Assembly: GCA_022661535.1 (NCBI GenBank)
Contig: JAKULF010000007.1
Span: 434,001-498,000 of the forward strand
Length of the DNA stretch: 64,000 bases
Source of the DNA: Eutypa lata
Lineage: Eukaryota; Ascomycota; Sordariomycetes; Xylariales; Diatrypaceae
Direction of reading: 5' to 3'
This document shows positions 24,051 to 35,895 of this stretch, piece after piece (the stretch's first letter is position 1; each line of letters opens with the position of its first letter). Made by a program: the position numbers and the translations under genes. The notes beneath the pieces were generated by a model. That model worked only from the letters and a program-made list of their open reading frames with translations. It was not told the DNA's origin and did not search any database.

Positions 24051-25568
24051 GCTCTTGGTCTCGATAGTCCGATTTGTAGAGCATTGTTGCATCCCAATGA
24101 ATCTGACTTACACCGTATACTTGAAGATCCAATGGTAGACTTACCAAAACACGATACCAACAAACCACAACTTGTTCATATCGCCGTTGGCTGGCCGATG
24201 GGCTTGAAAATTATCCTTGATAAATTCCCAACATCAGTCGTCGAAAATAAATATTGCGGCGAATCTCCGTTGACGCTTGCAATGCGGTATAGTGTTTGGG
24301 CAAGCTCTGAAGCGATGGTATTTTCCATGTGCAGTAATTGTACTTGCGCTGAGCCAGTACAAGTGCTATTAGACGCTGGCTGCTTTTTATCATACATATA
24401 TCTGTCTCGTATCTTCTCACCCCATTTCGGCTCACTCAGAGCCATCTACACCATTCTAAGACACATCAAAAAATGGCGCCGCAAGTTGAAAGAATTAATG
24501 TCCCGTATTCCGGAAGTGAGGCTTCAACCATCTGATCCCTACGGCTCAGCTGTGCTCGACGCAAAGACGGGTGAGGTGGTCGCTAAACTCGCGAGTAACG
24601 GGGTTTATCCTTTCAATGAATTTAAACTTCGCCCTGATGACGACAGACTTGGCGACCGAAGTGGCGGGATTGAATCCCGCTCGATATACCACATCGTTGG
24701 GGACCCCGAGATAGCCGAGATAGCGTTTCGGTTGGGGTTTCGAGACTTAGACGCGTGTGTTGATGGGTGCACCCCACTTATGAAGGCCGCAATAGGTTAT
24801 TCTGCAGATACGATGCCGTACGCGAGTTGGCTCATTGTACATGGAGCTGCTTACCCAATTCCAATGCCAAACGAGTTGGACCCCCAGTTTCCATACACAA
24901 GGGATAGAAGCACGATCCTGACACGCACAGTTTCACATACCCTATCAGCAGGACTTGGGAGATGTGGATTCAACCAAAATGGATCGATATACGATACGTG
25001 CAGGCCCTTCTGGGAGCTATTAATTGGGGACAGATGTATATGTGGTTGTTCGGTATCTACTAATGGTTGTTACCCCATTACGGTTTTTCTCAACGCATTT
25101 TCGAGTCTGTTTTCTAACTATCATCCACTATGTGATGCATTCATTCAAATTTGCGAGAAAATACTTAATCCTGTCGTCAAAGCCAACCAATCCGGAGTCC
25201 TCACCGAAGCTATCGTCCGAGCGTTCACATTTAACATGCTGTGGAACAGGCAACATAAGTCCCATGGGCTTAGGCACACTTGTTGCCAATCCTTGAGCAT
25301 GACGCATATCATAGTCATGGAGACCTTCAGGGGCTATTATAGGACATTTCATGAGGAGCTACGGGAACAAGACGAGGCGCTATTGCGTAAATTGGACCAG
25401 TTAATTGTTGAGTTCATGGAACAATTTTCGCTCGAAGATTGCTCCTTGTCCCAGTTCATCAGAGTCCACTGGTTCCCGCGTATGGAACAGGTTATGTGTG
25501 AGCTGAAGATGGATGATGAGGATGAACCAGAGTTTAGTCTGTCGGATCTTTTTGACCTTGATGTATAA
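24051..25568 (+). CDS. Ankyrin-like hypothetical protein (5' end unresolved)
   Basis: A long open frame of about 500 codons with no intron. It opens just after a good acceptor (CTAAC...TTGACAG at 24031-24050), so an upstream exon is likely. The first in-frame ATG inside it is at 24132. Weak ankyrin-like repeats are visible (PQLVHIAVGWPMGLKIIL, SPLTLAMRYS, DGCTPLMKAAIGY). A Cys-rich segment (SMCSNCTCAEP, later CICGCSVSTNGC) recalls fungal hypothetical proteins with degenerate ankyrin repeats. The C-terminus is acidic (DDEDEPEFSLSDLFDLD). No signal peptide or membrane span is evident. A protein-protein interaction role is the usual expectation for the fold. Its link to the neighbouring metabolic genes is unknown. 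It is convergent with the P-loop gene, with about 60 bp between stop codons. Confidence 0.6.
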   Translation, partial: ALGLDSPICRALLHPNESDLHRILEDPMVDLPKHDTNKPQLVHIAVGWPMGLKIILDKFPTSVVENKYCGESPLTLAMRYSVWASSEAMVFSMCSNCTCAEPVQVLLDAGCFLSYIYLSRIFSPHFGSLRAIYTILRHIKKWRRKLKELMSRIPEVRLQPSDPYGSAVLDAKTGEVVAKLASNGVYPFNEFKLRPDDDRLGDRSGGIESRSIYHIVGDPEIAEIAFRLGFRDLDACVDGCTPLMKAAIGYSADTMPYASWLIVHGAAYPIPMPNELDPQFPYTRDRSTILTRTVSHTLSAGLGRCGFNQNGSIYDTCRPFWELLIGDRCICGCSVSTNGCYPITVFLNAFSSLFSNYHPLCDAFIQICEKILNPVVKANQSGVLTEAIVRAFTFNMLWNRQHKSHGLRHTCCQSLSMTHIIVMETFRGYYRTFHEELREQDEALLRKLDQLIVEFMEQFSLEDCSLSQFIRVHWFPRMEQVMCELKMDDEDEPEFSLSDLFDLDV

Positions 25569-25629
25569 TAAACAAACTATTTCCCCTTTGCGTTTATGTA
25601 CGATAAGTGTATACGTCCAAATCAACCCG

Positions 25630-26433
25630 CTAGCCCTGTGCATACCTCATTGCGGCAGCAATGACACCTATGGCTAGTCCCCAGGGCCCAACCTTGACTG
25701 CAGCATCCATGAACATCTTCTTCACTCTCTCTAAATGACCCTCCATATGCTCCTGGCGACTATTTAAGTGCGGGAAAGGGACTTTAGGGACATCCTTCTC
25801 CAGAAACTCGCACAGTGGGTTCCACCCATCCGTTAACTTGAACTCCAACCTCTTCTCCGAGGGCACCATCTCCCGCAATTTCTCGTAGTGTCTATCGTAA
25901 GCATCCCGAGCGTTATCCTCGATCTCTTTTCTATTCGTAGCCTCGAAGAAGCCGAAATGGACCTTGCGCATAGCCTGGCCAGCGCGGACTCCCATGATAT
26001 ACCACGCCACAAACAGGACCGCCTCGGAGAAGAGTGAGAATGTGGGATGTATCAGTTCAGCCTGAAAACTAGGCCACCATGAATCAAAGTCGCGTTGGAC
26101 GATGACTACTTTGGCTTGAGGGTATGCCTCAATCAACTGCAGCGCAAACGGCGATGCGAGGTCTGTAATGATATCGTAGTGGGAGCCCCATAAATCGTCC
26201 CAGTCGGCACGAGTGAACGGCTTTCTGGGTTTCGCGCCCGGAACAAAAGGCCATGTTGCTTCGGCAGCTTCCTCGATGCGCACCCACGGATCCTTGGTGG
26301 GATTATCGACCCCATGATGGACTTTATAGCCTAAAGTCCGGTAGGCTTCTGCCAGCGACATAGTGCCCATGCGACAAAGCGCTGCGTGGATGACTAGCAG
26401 GCCATCTCCTGATTTCGGGTTATCGTTAGCCAT
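25630..26433 (-). CDS. P-loop sulfotransferase-like protein
   Basis: Single-exon protein of 267 residues (271 if the in-frame ATG at 26445 is used) of the fungal sulfotransferase-like NTPase-fold family often found in metabolite clusters. Visible features are an N-terminal nucleotide-binding-loop region, CRMGTMSLAEAYRTLGYKVHHG; an AKVVIVQRDFDSWWPSF segment, which would contribute the 3'-phosphate site in true sulfotransferases; and a C-terminal hydrophobic segment (GPWGLAIGVIAAA) that could anchor it in a membrane. The usual RTGT core of the PAPS loop reads RMGTMS here, so sulfotransfer is uncertain. The family contains members with no demonstrated sulfotransferase activity. The substrate is unknown. 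Confidence 0.8.
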   Translation of the reverse strand: MANDNPKSGDGLLVIHAALCRMGTMSLAEAYRTLGYKVHHGVDNPTKDPWVRIEEAAEATWPFVPGAKPRKPFTRADWDDLWGSHYDIITDLASPFALQLIEAYPQAKVVIVQRDFDSWWPSFQAELIHPTFSLFSEAVLFVAWYIMGVRAGQAMRKVHFGFFEATNRKEIEDNARDAYDRHYEKLREMVPSEKRLEFKLTDGWNPLCEFLEKDVPKVPFPHLNSRQEHMEGHLERVKKMFMDAAVKVGPWGLAIGVIAAAMRYAQG

Positions 26434-26445
26434 GGTAGCGATCAT

Positions 26446-27288
26446 GTGTGGTCTAGAAACTTAACAAGGAGTTGAGATGCGGCGGCATAATGGCTGGCTA
26501 GGATACTTTATGTGCGCCCGCGACTGGTGCAGTGCCACGTCCTGTATTTGGGGACTGTCACAGGTCATTTGCTCATTGCGCATCGATAGGTGCAAGGGTC
26601 TCATGTACATATGTCTGATATGTGTACCTTCGCTGAGAGTCTGGACCAATAGATCTCGTAACGCAGCTCTGGTTAATTTTGTACATTACTTACATATACC
26701 TCTACGTGTAGGTACGTAGTATGTAGGTCCATCATCCCTGAGAAAAGCATAAATGTAGTAATATGCGCCTAACCCGGAGGGGATGGGACGGTGATGCGAT
26801 ATTTCAAATGCATGTACCTATATGTACCTAGTTGGGGAAAATGTTAACGACATCCTTTACTGGCCAGCCGAAAATCAAAACGTTTCGGTTTAGTACAAAC
26901 CTACCACGAACAAACTGGAAGAACATGGATAGGTATATCATATGGTAGGTACAGATGCTGTCTAAGGCTTATAAATATAGATACCTACATATGTAGGTAC
27001 TAGACGAGCTCCTGGTGTAGTTATATGGAGGTATTACCTGTTCTGCGAGCTGACTAATTATGCTACTATAAATAGTAACCTCTTACTGCAACGAAAAGTG
27101 GTGTTCTACCTGGAAGGAAAACCCCTAAAATGATTAACCCCAACTGCGTCAATAACGCATGTATAGTTAAAGAAACCATTTCTTGATTTTGTCCAAAGAG
27201 TACTTAGTTATTATTCCGCATTGACCTTTGAGGCCCTACTAATCGTCATGTTAACCAAACAGGTTCCATCCTACCTCTTAACTAAACC
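26446..27288. other. Divergent promoter region, no gene recognised
   Basis: About 840 bp separating the divergent P-loop and GMC genes. It holds repeated short GGTACCTA/TAGGTAC-type motifs (about 26690-27000), a common feature of fungal intergenic DNA. No coding sequence was recognised. Confidence 0.45.
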
Positions 27289-29025
27289 ATGTGGCCGTTC
27301 TCTGTGGGCTTTCCGGAGCACAATGTGGCAAATATTTCAAACCAGGAGTACGACTATATAATCGTCGGGGGAGGCACAGCCGGATGCGTTGTTGCATCAC
27401 GCCTCAGCGAAAATAGAGACATGCGTGTGCTCGTCATTGAAAGGGGGCCTGTCCAGGACACATGGCTGAGCCGAGTTCCCCTTTTATCATCTGTCACAGA
27501 GGGATCATATACTACTTTTCGCAATGCTGAAGGCAATCCTGGAAACAATCAACGGGAGACACCACTCTACGCTGCTGAAGCCCTAGGCGGTAGTTCGCGC
27601 CTCAATGGTATGATCTATACCCGAGGCGTCCCTGCCGATTACAACCGATGGGCCGAAATGGGCCGTACCAACTGGGGCTGGACTGATGTCGAGCCATATT
27701 TTGCCAAGGTTGAGGCAAAGGTCCAAAAATGTCAACACCCTCCGACGTTTGAGCTCTATGACTATGTTGATAAGTCAGCTTCAGCACTTGGTCTGGCTAT
27801 TGAACCGGCTGCTAATAGCACAACAAGATCTGCTTTTGGCTGCTTTAAGCTTGATCAAACAATCGACAAGGGCGGTTATAGACACTCAGCATTTCGCGCA
27901 TACTTGCCTACAGAGCTCGCAATCCAGCGTCACACCCATCTCACAGTCTGCACCAATGCCATTGTATCCCGGTTAGTTCTTGACTCCTCTCGGGAGCTCG
28001 TGACTGGGGTCTACATCAAACCCTCGAAACACGGGGCTCAAGTATCTGATGAAGTCTTTGTAAAAGCCAAGCGAGAAGTGATCATCTGTGGAGGCGCCAT
28101 CTGCACACCCCAGATTCTACAGCTCAGCGGAATTGGCCCAGCATCACTATTAAATCGGCATCATATCCTAGTCAAGTACGACCTACCCGGTGTTGGTGCT
28201 CACCTAAAAGACCATCATGCTGTCCCCATTTCACTCGAATTACCTTTTACCCAAACAATACACCTGTTAGAGAAAAGTATCCTGCAAGTTATCATTCACA
28301 TCCTACTCTTTCTCTTCACAGGTGGGGGCTGGCTTAGGTTAGGCGTGGCCCAAAGTGCTATATTTCTGAATACGTCCTCTCTAGACAACAATGAATTCAT
28401 CATGCAACCCGGTAATACCCAGCATGATGCTAGTAAACCTGAGAATATTCCTGACGTTGAAGTCCTGATTGTTCCTGCAAGCTCAGTCCCCAAAGCTCAC
28501 CCGGGGAAATCTCTGCTCTCCTTCCACACATGCCTAACTCGTCCCGAGTCTGCAGGCATGGTCGAAATTCGTTCTACGGACTCCGAGACTAGTCCTACGA
28601 TTGTCCTGAATGCCTTAGCAGACGCCAAAGACCTAAAGGTCGCACGCAAAGCAATACGATTCACACTTCATCTGGCAGAATACTTCATGAAGAAATCCGG
28701 GTACCCCCACAAAGCATCCCTTTTCCAAGCACCCAACGCCGGGACGAACCGCAACTGGAGAGAGCTGTCTGATGAAGAGATTGACGAGTTTGCCATGGCA
28801 CATACCACATCGGCATTCCACCTAGGGGGTTCATGCCGTATGGCGAAGGAGGAGGATGGAGGTGTGGTCGATGATGAGCTTAGAGTCTACGGGTTCCGCA
28901 ATTTGAGAATTGCCGATGCGAGTGTTTTTCCTGAACTACCATCGGCGCATATTATGGCTCCGATCTATATGGTTGCTGAGAGATGCGCAGATTTCATTAA
29001 GAAATCGTGGGAGCATGATCAGTGA
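27289..29025 (+). CDS. GMC-family FAD oxidoreductase
   Basis: Intact 578-residue single-exon flavoenzyme of the glucose-methanol-choline family, which oxidises alcohols using FAD. The N-terminal Rossmann motif GGGTAG (residues 27-32) with E51 is the ADP-binding fold. ALGGSSRLNGMIYTRG is GMC signature 1 and GGAICTPQILQLSGIGP is signature 2. The catalytic pair is H511 in AFHLGGSCRM and H554 in PSAHIMAPIY. There is no signal peptide, so an intracellular enzyme is likely. An internal hydrophobic stretch around residues 329-346 (SILQVIIHILLFLFTGGG) may contact a membrane or a lipophilic substrate. The length fits the family. Its neighbours suggest a tailoring dehydrogenase or oxidase; the substrate is unknown. 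Confidence 0.92.
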   Translation: MWPFSVGFPEHNVANISNQEYDYIIVGGGTAGCVVASRLSENRDMRVLVIERGPVQDTWLSRVPLLSSVTEGSYTTFRNAEGNPGNNQRETPLYAAEALGGSSRLNGMIYTRGVPADYNRWAEMGRTNWGWTDVEPYFAKVEAKVQKCQHPPTFELYDYVDKSASALGLAIEPAANSTTRSAFGCFKLDQTIDKGGYRHSAFRAYLPTELAIQRHTHLTVCTNAIVSRLVLDSSRELVTGVYIKPSKHGAQVSDEVFVKAKREVIICGGAICTPQILQLSGIGPASLLNRHHILVKYDLPGVGAHLKDHHAVPISLELPFTQTIHLLEKSILQVIIHILLFLFTGGGWLRLGVAQSAIFLNTSSLDNNEFIMQPGNTQHDASKPENIPDVEVLIVPASSVPKAHPGKSLLSFHTCLTRPESAGMVEIRSTDSETSPTIVLNALADAKDLKVARKAIRFTLHLAEYFMKKSGYPHKASLFQAPNAGTNRNWRELSDEEIDEFAMAHTTSAFHLGGSCRMAKEEDGGVVDDELRVYGFRNLRIADASVFPELPSAHIMAPIYMVAERCADFIKKSWEHDQ

Positions 29026-31153
29026 CTTGGGAGGGAGGCATGCTAGCAGAGGAGCAGGGAAAGCCTGGCAAAGGGTTCTAATCGGAGCAAGTTACATTCA
29101 ATAATGAATCGCTACCTAAGTTTGTAAACCTACGATGAGTGGATAAAGATACCATGTGGACTTTCCTATGTAATTTAACGTGGATATGTTACTGGATGAG
29201 GTGGATTCATGTTCCCCTCTTGTTAGCTCTATGAAGTAAGGGGAAACAATAGGCCCTGCTATTACGAAAGCTAATCTTTGTTATTTAGCTACGCGATAAG
29301 CGCTCAATAATATCTCATGACACCAAAGGGCTCGTGAACTACAGACAGGTGTGAGACGTTACGATACTTTAAGATACAAACCTATTCTTGGTATCAGCGA
29401 TTTGGAAAGATTATTCGGAGGATTCTGGTGATCTGGACTGATATGCCAAGATGCATTGTTTACAACCTACAGGTCCGCATTATACATTGTAGCGCTGTAA
29501 GTGGCCGGAATACGATAAATCATTATCGTGATCAATGTATTGGATGAAACGATGATTCTACTTGTCTGTTACGTGGCAGGTAGCGTTGACCGAATGGAAC
29601 ATGGTGAATCCTAGATGTTCAATCTTGGAAATATTGGGAACATAGGGGTTCATATAAGGATGTAGCTGGCATGCACTCGGACGAGATGTTCACGGTGACA
29701 TTGCATTCGGTACCAGTAGACATGCTCATATTGTTGTTTACTTGCCAAGGGCATTGGAAACATGCTCCGAACCACTAGGCAGCCAATCGAGGGTTACAAT
29801 CCTCGTTAGTTAGCCGTTGGAATCCTGCGTGAAGCCCTCCCCTACCCCCCGCATCTTAAGGACCTGAATAAGGTTGGGATCTGCATTTTAATATAAGGAG
29901 TATTGAATTTTACTTATCACAGAATTATATAAACAATGTAGGACTCTCTTGGCAGTATCCTGCACAGTTCGTATACCTGTGTAATTGCCGCATTGCTACG
30001 ATGCAATGTACGGATGCACGACGTAACAGCCGCCCAGGCACTTCCACCAAGGTAGGTAATCAAGGTGGGTAGAGCTAGATCTTGTAAAACTTATTGGAGT
30101 ATAGTAAGCTCCACGGTTACATTGGGCGACTAGAAACCCATGCGGCGCAAAGCATCATAGTGTAACTATTGCACTGTAAATGACCATTGTTCCCAATGAT
30201 ACCTCTCGTACCATGTGATGAGGTTTCGTGCATGATGAGACTGTAACTCGCTGACTCAATAGGCTCTGTTATCTAAGCTGGTGATCTTCCTATATAATTG
30301 TGACGTTGATTCGGTCCTAATGTTCTCGCTGTAACCTCACGCAACATGAAGGATTCTAATCCTTTCTTATATCAAGTTTTCTTTTACCTATATATACGAG
30401 TAGGAGATGATATGGATACTTAGTGATTATTACCCCTCCCCAGCCGTGTTGTAGTTTCCTAGATGCGCATGATTATCGAAGCTGCTTGGCAACTGGAGAA
30501 GGTGAAATGATTGGCATTCAAGTAGGCGATGTATAGGACTTTGTGCTCCACCCCTTTCTCCTTATCATGCAATGTAACCGAATGTCCTACGGAACGGCCC
30601 GGTTGAGTGGCTCCCCCACAACGATATCATAAGCCGAAAGCGCCATTTGCTTGGCCATTCCTACGGATGGAGCTATCCATGGTTCATTACCTCCTGGGTG
30701 CAACCATCATTGTCCGCTGGGTCGGTATTAATGCCCAAATTAGAATCTCAGGCCGTTTGAGAAACCCAGTTACCGGATATCGGTCAAGTAAGCATCAAAA
30801 CGTATCATGAAGAACGATGCACATGTCAAAATCTGTATAGTCGCAAAATGATAACCCTGGGAAAAAGAGTTTCTGCCCCCAAATCCACGCAACGTCGGCG
30901 AACTAGAATACTTCTATCTATCACATGTGGGTCTTACAACGCGCCGACGGTTGTATTGGCGCATATTATAAGCTAGCACAACCATCACGAAGTCATGCTT
31001 TAACTGCATCTATCCTTGACAACGCCGTAGACGATAATCCTGCTAAGATAACCAAGCACCCGAATACCACCAGAATTAAAGGACACGAAATTTTTACGGG
31101 TTTCAAACTTGATTTATTGGCTTTAATCAATGTTGTTTCATATTGAGAATCCT
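29026..31153. other. 2.1-kb gene-free interval
   Basis: Ordinary base composition with only short, unsupported frames on both strands. No domain, tRNA, repeat or terminal inverted repeat was recognised. It may contain degraded remains of a lost cluster gene, but nothing readable supports that. Confidence 0.4.
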
Positions 31154-33075
31154 TTACCGCCCCCTCCTGCTATCGTTACGTCTCCGGACCTGAATTGTAA
31201 CGTCACTTCTAGGTGCTTTCAACCATATGATATCCATGGGGCTAGGCTTCTGCTTAATATAGTCGACGTCATAATTCAGTAACATGTGTGCAATCGTAAG
31301 TTTCATCTCATGAACAGCGAAGAATCGACCCGGGCAGGCAAACTTGCCAGTTCCAAATCCAAGGAACCTGTCATCAAGAGTGACGGCCGACTTGACTTTC
31401 TCTGCATTGTTTGCTGGTGTCGCGAAGCGGAACGGGTTAAACACGTGGGGTTTAGGGTATAAGTCTTTATCGTGATGGGTATGCTCGATAGGAAGAGCAA
31501 CAACCGTACCTTGCGGTAGACAAACGATTGAATCTCCGCTGCCCACTAAAAGACCCCGCGGATTCACAACCTGTTGGAATTAGTTTTAACCCTCGAAAAT
31601 ATATGAACGAGTAGTCAACTTACCCTTCTAGGTAGACCGAAAACACTGAACGGCGAAATCCTCATCGACTCCCGAATGGCAGCATCCACCAGTTTCAAAT
31701 CCTGGACTGCATCTCTCGACCAGCAACTCCCAGCTTCATCGAAGACTTTCCGACATTCCTCTCGTAGAACTTCGATATAGCCGGGTCCTGGGTCCGAACT
31801 ATAGAGATTCAAGATGAAGTTCTGCATTGTGTAGCTCGTCGTGTGCATAGAGACGTCATTTAAGAAGATTAAGCGCTCGCCAATACGCCGTGCGTCGAGT
31901 TCTGTTGGGTTATTTTTAGTTAGTGCCTCTTCAATGATCCATTGCAGACCATCGTTCTGTATAGCGTGAATGTCAGTTGAGATCCCAGATATTGATGGTA
32001 AGCGACACGCGAGTTCGAACATACTGGAGGTGTCCAATGATACTGCAAGTCAGCTTTCCTCTTCAAGGTATGATCCAACCTGTCTTGGATCACGGGCATG
32101 CACTTTTTTAGTACCTTCTTGCAATGATATGAACATGCGAGCCTGATTAAGAGTCCAACTAGGTGAGTGAAGGGCCAAGGTGTCGCGTTGATCACAATTG
32201 CACCACCAATAATAGTCATAGCATGGTCTTGTAAGTACCGCAAATACTCTCCATCTCGACCTTCGGTTGTCAGTGTGTTTGTCTGTGTAGTCACCTGCGT
32301 GTAAGTAATACTCACAGAGCGGATGTCCACTTAGTGCTGCGTTGGCAGCTCCGGCGATAATATCCATACATGACTGCCAGACTGGAATGTCTCGCCACTC
32401 CGTCCCAAGGCCCCAAATCCGTCTGAACCCAATATCTAACTCTGTGGCAATCGGCTGTGTGAGAACGTCTAGATTGCGTGAGATTTTATGACGGATAATG
32501 TCAAAATGGAGCGGGTGATGAACAATATGTTGGTCTTGAATGGTGTAGGAAGTCTGGATAGACTCGTTCGAAGTTCTGTGAGCGTCGAGTTCCTCTTCGG
32601 GGAGATTATAGAATCTCCTGATTTGGCTGGGTGGCAGGACTACTACAGGGCCACGGTCGATACTGGGCATGATGTAGGGAACATTGCGACTAATGTGCTT
32701 TTGGATGTTGAAGTTAGTAGCTGAGAAACCAAGTGATACTCCCTGTTCAATGCTCACTTTGGTATATCCATTCAAAGCCCAATTACTTGTACCAAAAATG
32801 GAACGGAGAAGAGTACAACCCCTTGCGGGCACCAAACGCCAGACACCGACGACGGGAAGGAGTCTGAATAGCTTTCGATCATTGAATGTCCAGCTTAGAT
32901 TAGAAAGCAGATAGAGAAAGAACGTGCCTAAAACGAATGCAGAGAATTCCCACCGAATTTCGAAAGGCCCCATCTCCAACGTGACAAGCAGGCGTCTATA
33001 GTGAAGGAGTAAAAGCTCTGATTTCAAACCAGACTCTACGTCGACGCTTGGATCAAAATCCAGCAGATGAGGCAT
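31154..33075 (-). CDS. Cytochrome P450 1
   Basis: Predicted 581-residue microsomal monooxygenase. Four exons join in frame: 33075-32316, 32260-32025, 31956-31624 and 31570-31154, with introns of 55, 68 and 53 nt. An N-terminal membrane anchor is near residues 43-62 (FSAFVLGTFFLYLLSNLSW). PLCRDGEYLRYLQ spans the first splice junction. The I-helix region reads RLIFLNDVSMHTTSYTMQNF, with the HTTS form seen in some fungal tailoring P450s instead of the textbook AGxDT. ExxR is in VDAAIRESMRIS. The heme-binding motif is FGTGKFACPGRFF with axial C522. All essential motifs are intact. It is probably an oxygenase of a hydrophobic metabolite. The subfamily cannot be fixed from sequence reading. Confidence 0.9.
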
Positions 33076-34148
33076 TGAAGCACAACTTGTGGTTTGTGAT
33101 GGCTATCTGCGTAACGTAGTTGGGTTATCCTCTCCTCAGGCTACTATTAACCAAAAGACGATGTTGCATCATCAATCTCTTGGCGGAAGAAGGAATCGCT
33201 TCATCCCTTAGTACCACTAATTACACCGGTAGGAATGGTATGCCTGCCAGTGTTACATGGGAGAACTGCCGACCACCTATCAATTTGCCATGAATAGCTC
33301 TATAGATCCCATTACGACACCCAGCTACGTTGCAAGTCGCAGCTAAAAATATGGTGGCAAGTGCAATTGAGTGCATTCCAATGCATTGAATATATGCCAC
33401 CCCGTAATGCTGGGCAGTTGTTACATTGAAAATCCGTTGTACTACCCATATGTAGTAAGCAGGACAATCATTGCTTGCTTAAGTAATTAGGTCTTCCGTT
33501 GTAGTAGTAGGATGAATGCAACATAATTCTCTTCGATACTACTTCACTACTACTAGTACTCTAATCAGATACCTGTTATATGGATATTGACGACGCGCCG
33601 TAGAGTAATACTGTAATATGATTGGCCTACTTGGAGGTCCCCGGTGTATACACCCATCGTCTACCTGTAGGCAACAACAAGTCAAGCTAGGCACCGGCCA
33701 CGCCTTATGAATCGATTGTAAAATTTCAGTATATTGAATAAATTGGATCCATTACATGGATTGGGTGTATTGTCGTATCTGAGTTGTAGTCCTGAATGAC
33801 TACCCCTGAACTAGCTATTCAGAAAGGGGGGGGGGGTGTAAGACCTGTACGCAGCTGATGGCTCTGGGACAACGAGATGCGTTCGTTTCAATAGGACCTG
33901 TCCTATTGGTTTAATGATGACTCTAACTTCCTGGTATATGTAATGCATATTAAAAAGCTATTATTAAAACACAACTAGTAATCCCGAGGAAGGAACTTAT
34001 GGTTATTGCAAATTACATTTTAGTTGGGACCTTAACGAAGATATCTCACTAACCGCTATACCTCAAGGAATGTATGTTAGTACCCTTGTAATACAAACAT
34101 AACTATACTCGCTTCGTATGACCGACAACGTCTCATTCGGAGCAGTTG
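33076..34148. other. Intergenic, nothing recognised
   Basis: 1.07 kb between P450-1 (promoter side) and the 3' end of the rhodopsin-domain gene. It contains a G homopolymer of about ten near 33830. No gene or repeat was recognised. Confidence 0.45.
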
Positions 34149-35459
34149 CTAATTTCCGCTCTCCCCTTTGTAGTCATGGCTTTTGCGTGGGGTTTCCATA
34201 CGAATGTACTCTGCAGATTCCCTGGCTTGGATGTTCTCTCTTTCCATAGAATCCCGTGATCGCTTGGACCTCCTTGTACGCGTGATATTGATTCTAGACA
34301 CGACAGAGTTGATCTTGGTGTAAAGTTCCGCCTCAACTACAAAGGTCGTGTACATCGTGTATGTTGCAGGTGCACATCCTGCGATAAGAGTGATACTGCT
34401 TTCAACGAGTCTATAATAGAAGTCAGCATTCAACGAAGTAACGCGGGTCTAACATGGATGGATTATACGTACAGACAGATGCTATCCGCTTGTCTGTCGG
34501 TTGAAGCACCTGACAGAGTCGCAGCTCTGAAGTGAAGACCAACGGCGCTGGCAATAATGGCACTGATTGAATATTAGCTTGTTTGCTCTTACCGGTAGGA
34601 AAGCTGAAGCCTCACAATATCCCCGCCATAAACAAGAGGGCAATCCCGATCTTTCGTCCGAGTGAGAGATTCAGTTTGAAAATAACCGGCAGTGGAAGAA
34701 TGAATACGATAAGGTCGACTATAAGACCGGTAACTCCGGCCACAAGACTGGTAATTGGACCGGCTATCACACACTTAGAACTGAACTCTGGGCTCCAGGT
34801 GCCCTTCGGATTGCATATGGCTCCACCGTACGAGATGCCACCAACTATTGCCAGGGCGGATAGCACGAGTGTGGAATACGATATGGTTCGCAGCCATGTC
34901 TTGACACCGAAAATTCGTATGAGGATCAAGAGGACTGGTGCTTTTGTGAACCATGTTGTCATTCCCACGAGGATCAGTATAGCCTCCCCTATCTATAGTA
35001 TTATCAGCGTCTTGAAGATGGCCATCTGGAGTCACGATTGGTCGCTTCTCACCCGGTGAATCAGAAGAAGATATGACATAGAGTTACTTTCAGTTGCCGT
35101 CGTGATGAACTCAGTGTAGACTATATGGCTCAATTAGATTCCCTTTTGCGTTGAGAAGAGATGATGCTTAGGTTAGACTCGACCTACCCGTTTGTGCGTG
35201 ATAGTTCAGGGCAAAATGCGATGACAGGCATGCCAGACCAATCAAGATGACATCTGCGATACATCATTAGCCATATCAATATGTCAGAGTCGGAGCGCGG
35301 GCACACACAGTCATCTGCGAAAAGTCTCCCCTTTTTCTTAATGCTTGCCCCCAAACGAAGGGCGATGAAAATGGAAGCAAGAACGATCAAGGCAATTCCA
35401 ACTGCCAAGAAGGTTTCTAGGCTGATAGACCCCTCGCCCGATTCGTCGATCGATGGCAT
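34149..35459 (-). CDS. Fungal rhodopsin-domain (PTH11-like) integral membrane protein
   Basis: Six exons join in frame: 35459-35309, 35253-35188, 35120-35053, 34992-34616, 34562-34473 and 34410-34149, giving 337 residues. Several hydrophobic helices are visible: FLAVGIALIVLASIFIALRL, VILIGLACLSSHFAL, EAILILVGM, TISYSTLVLSALAIVGGISY, LVAGVTGLIVDLIVFILPL and ESSITLIAGCAPA. The pattern of a first helix followed by KKKGRLFADD, a late VESS(I)xxIAGCxPA helix and a charged cytoplasmic tail matches the fungal rhodopsin-like domain found in PTH11-related proteins. It lacks a cysteine-rich CFEM-type N-terminal region. The role is likely sensing or transport at a membrane; the ligand is unknown. It is divergent from P450-2, with about 440 bp between start codons. 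Confidence 0.8.
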
Positions 35460-35895
35460 GTTGTGAGTTTAGAAAATGCTGAAATGTTTACCGGAAGTAT
35501 TGAATGCGTATAGATAACAGTTGTTGGGAGGTTGCAAATAGGGAAAACCTTTGATACACTCATGGCTTGTGAGACTTAAGTATTTAGGACTTGGTGATAT
35601 CTTAGTAAGGGATATAGAAGCGCGTCGCTTTCGATTATGCCATGTAACCTTAAAGGATGAAGTGGGGGGTGGCCATGGAAGGATTCTCTGGCTCCAATTT
35701 GCAACCCTCCAGGATAGCCAGGGCTGCGAAAAAGGGACCACCGGAACCTAGGGTTAGCTAATCCGCGCCAGCCAATCATCCATTCATGCTACTAACAGTC
35801 ACCGTTCAGATGGCTATTCAGGGGGAAAGGGCAATGTTTATATCAACCATTGAAGCCTTTATAGTTCCTGGAATTGTTGGAACTCTCAGAAGCAT

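Noticed and set aside
29026..31153. Search for a hidden backbone or terpene cyclase gene between GMC and P450-1
   Set aside because: Only short unconnected frames without recognisable motifs on either strand.
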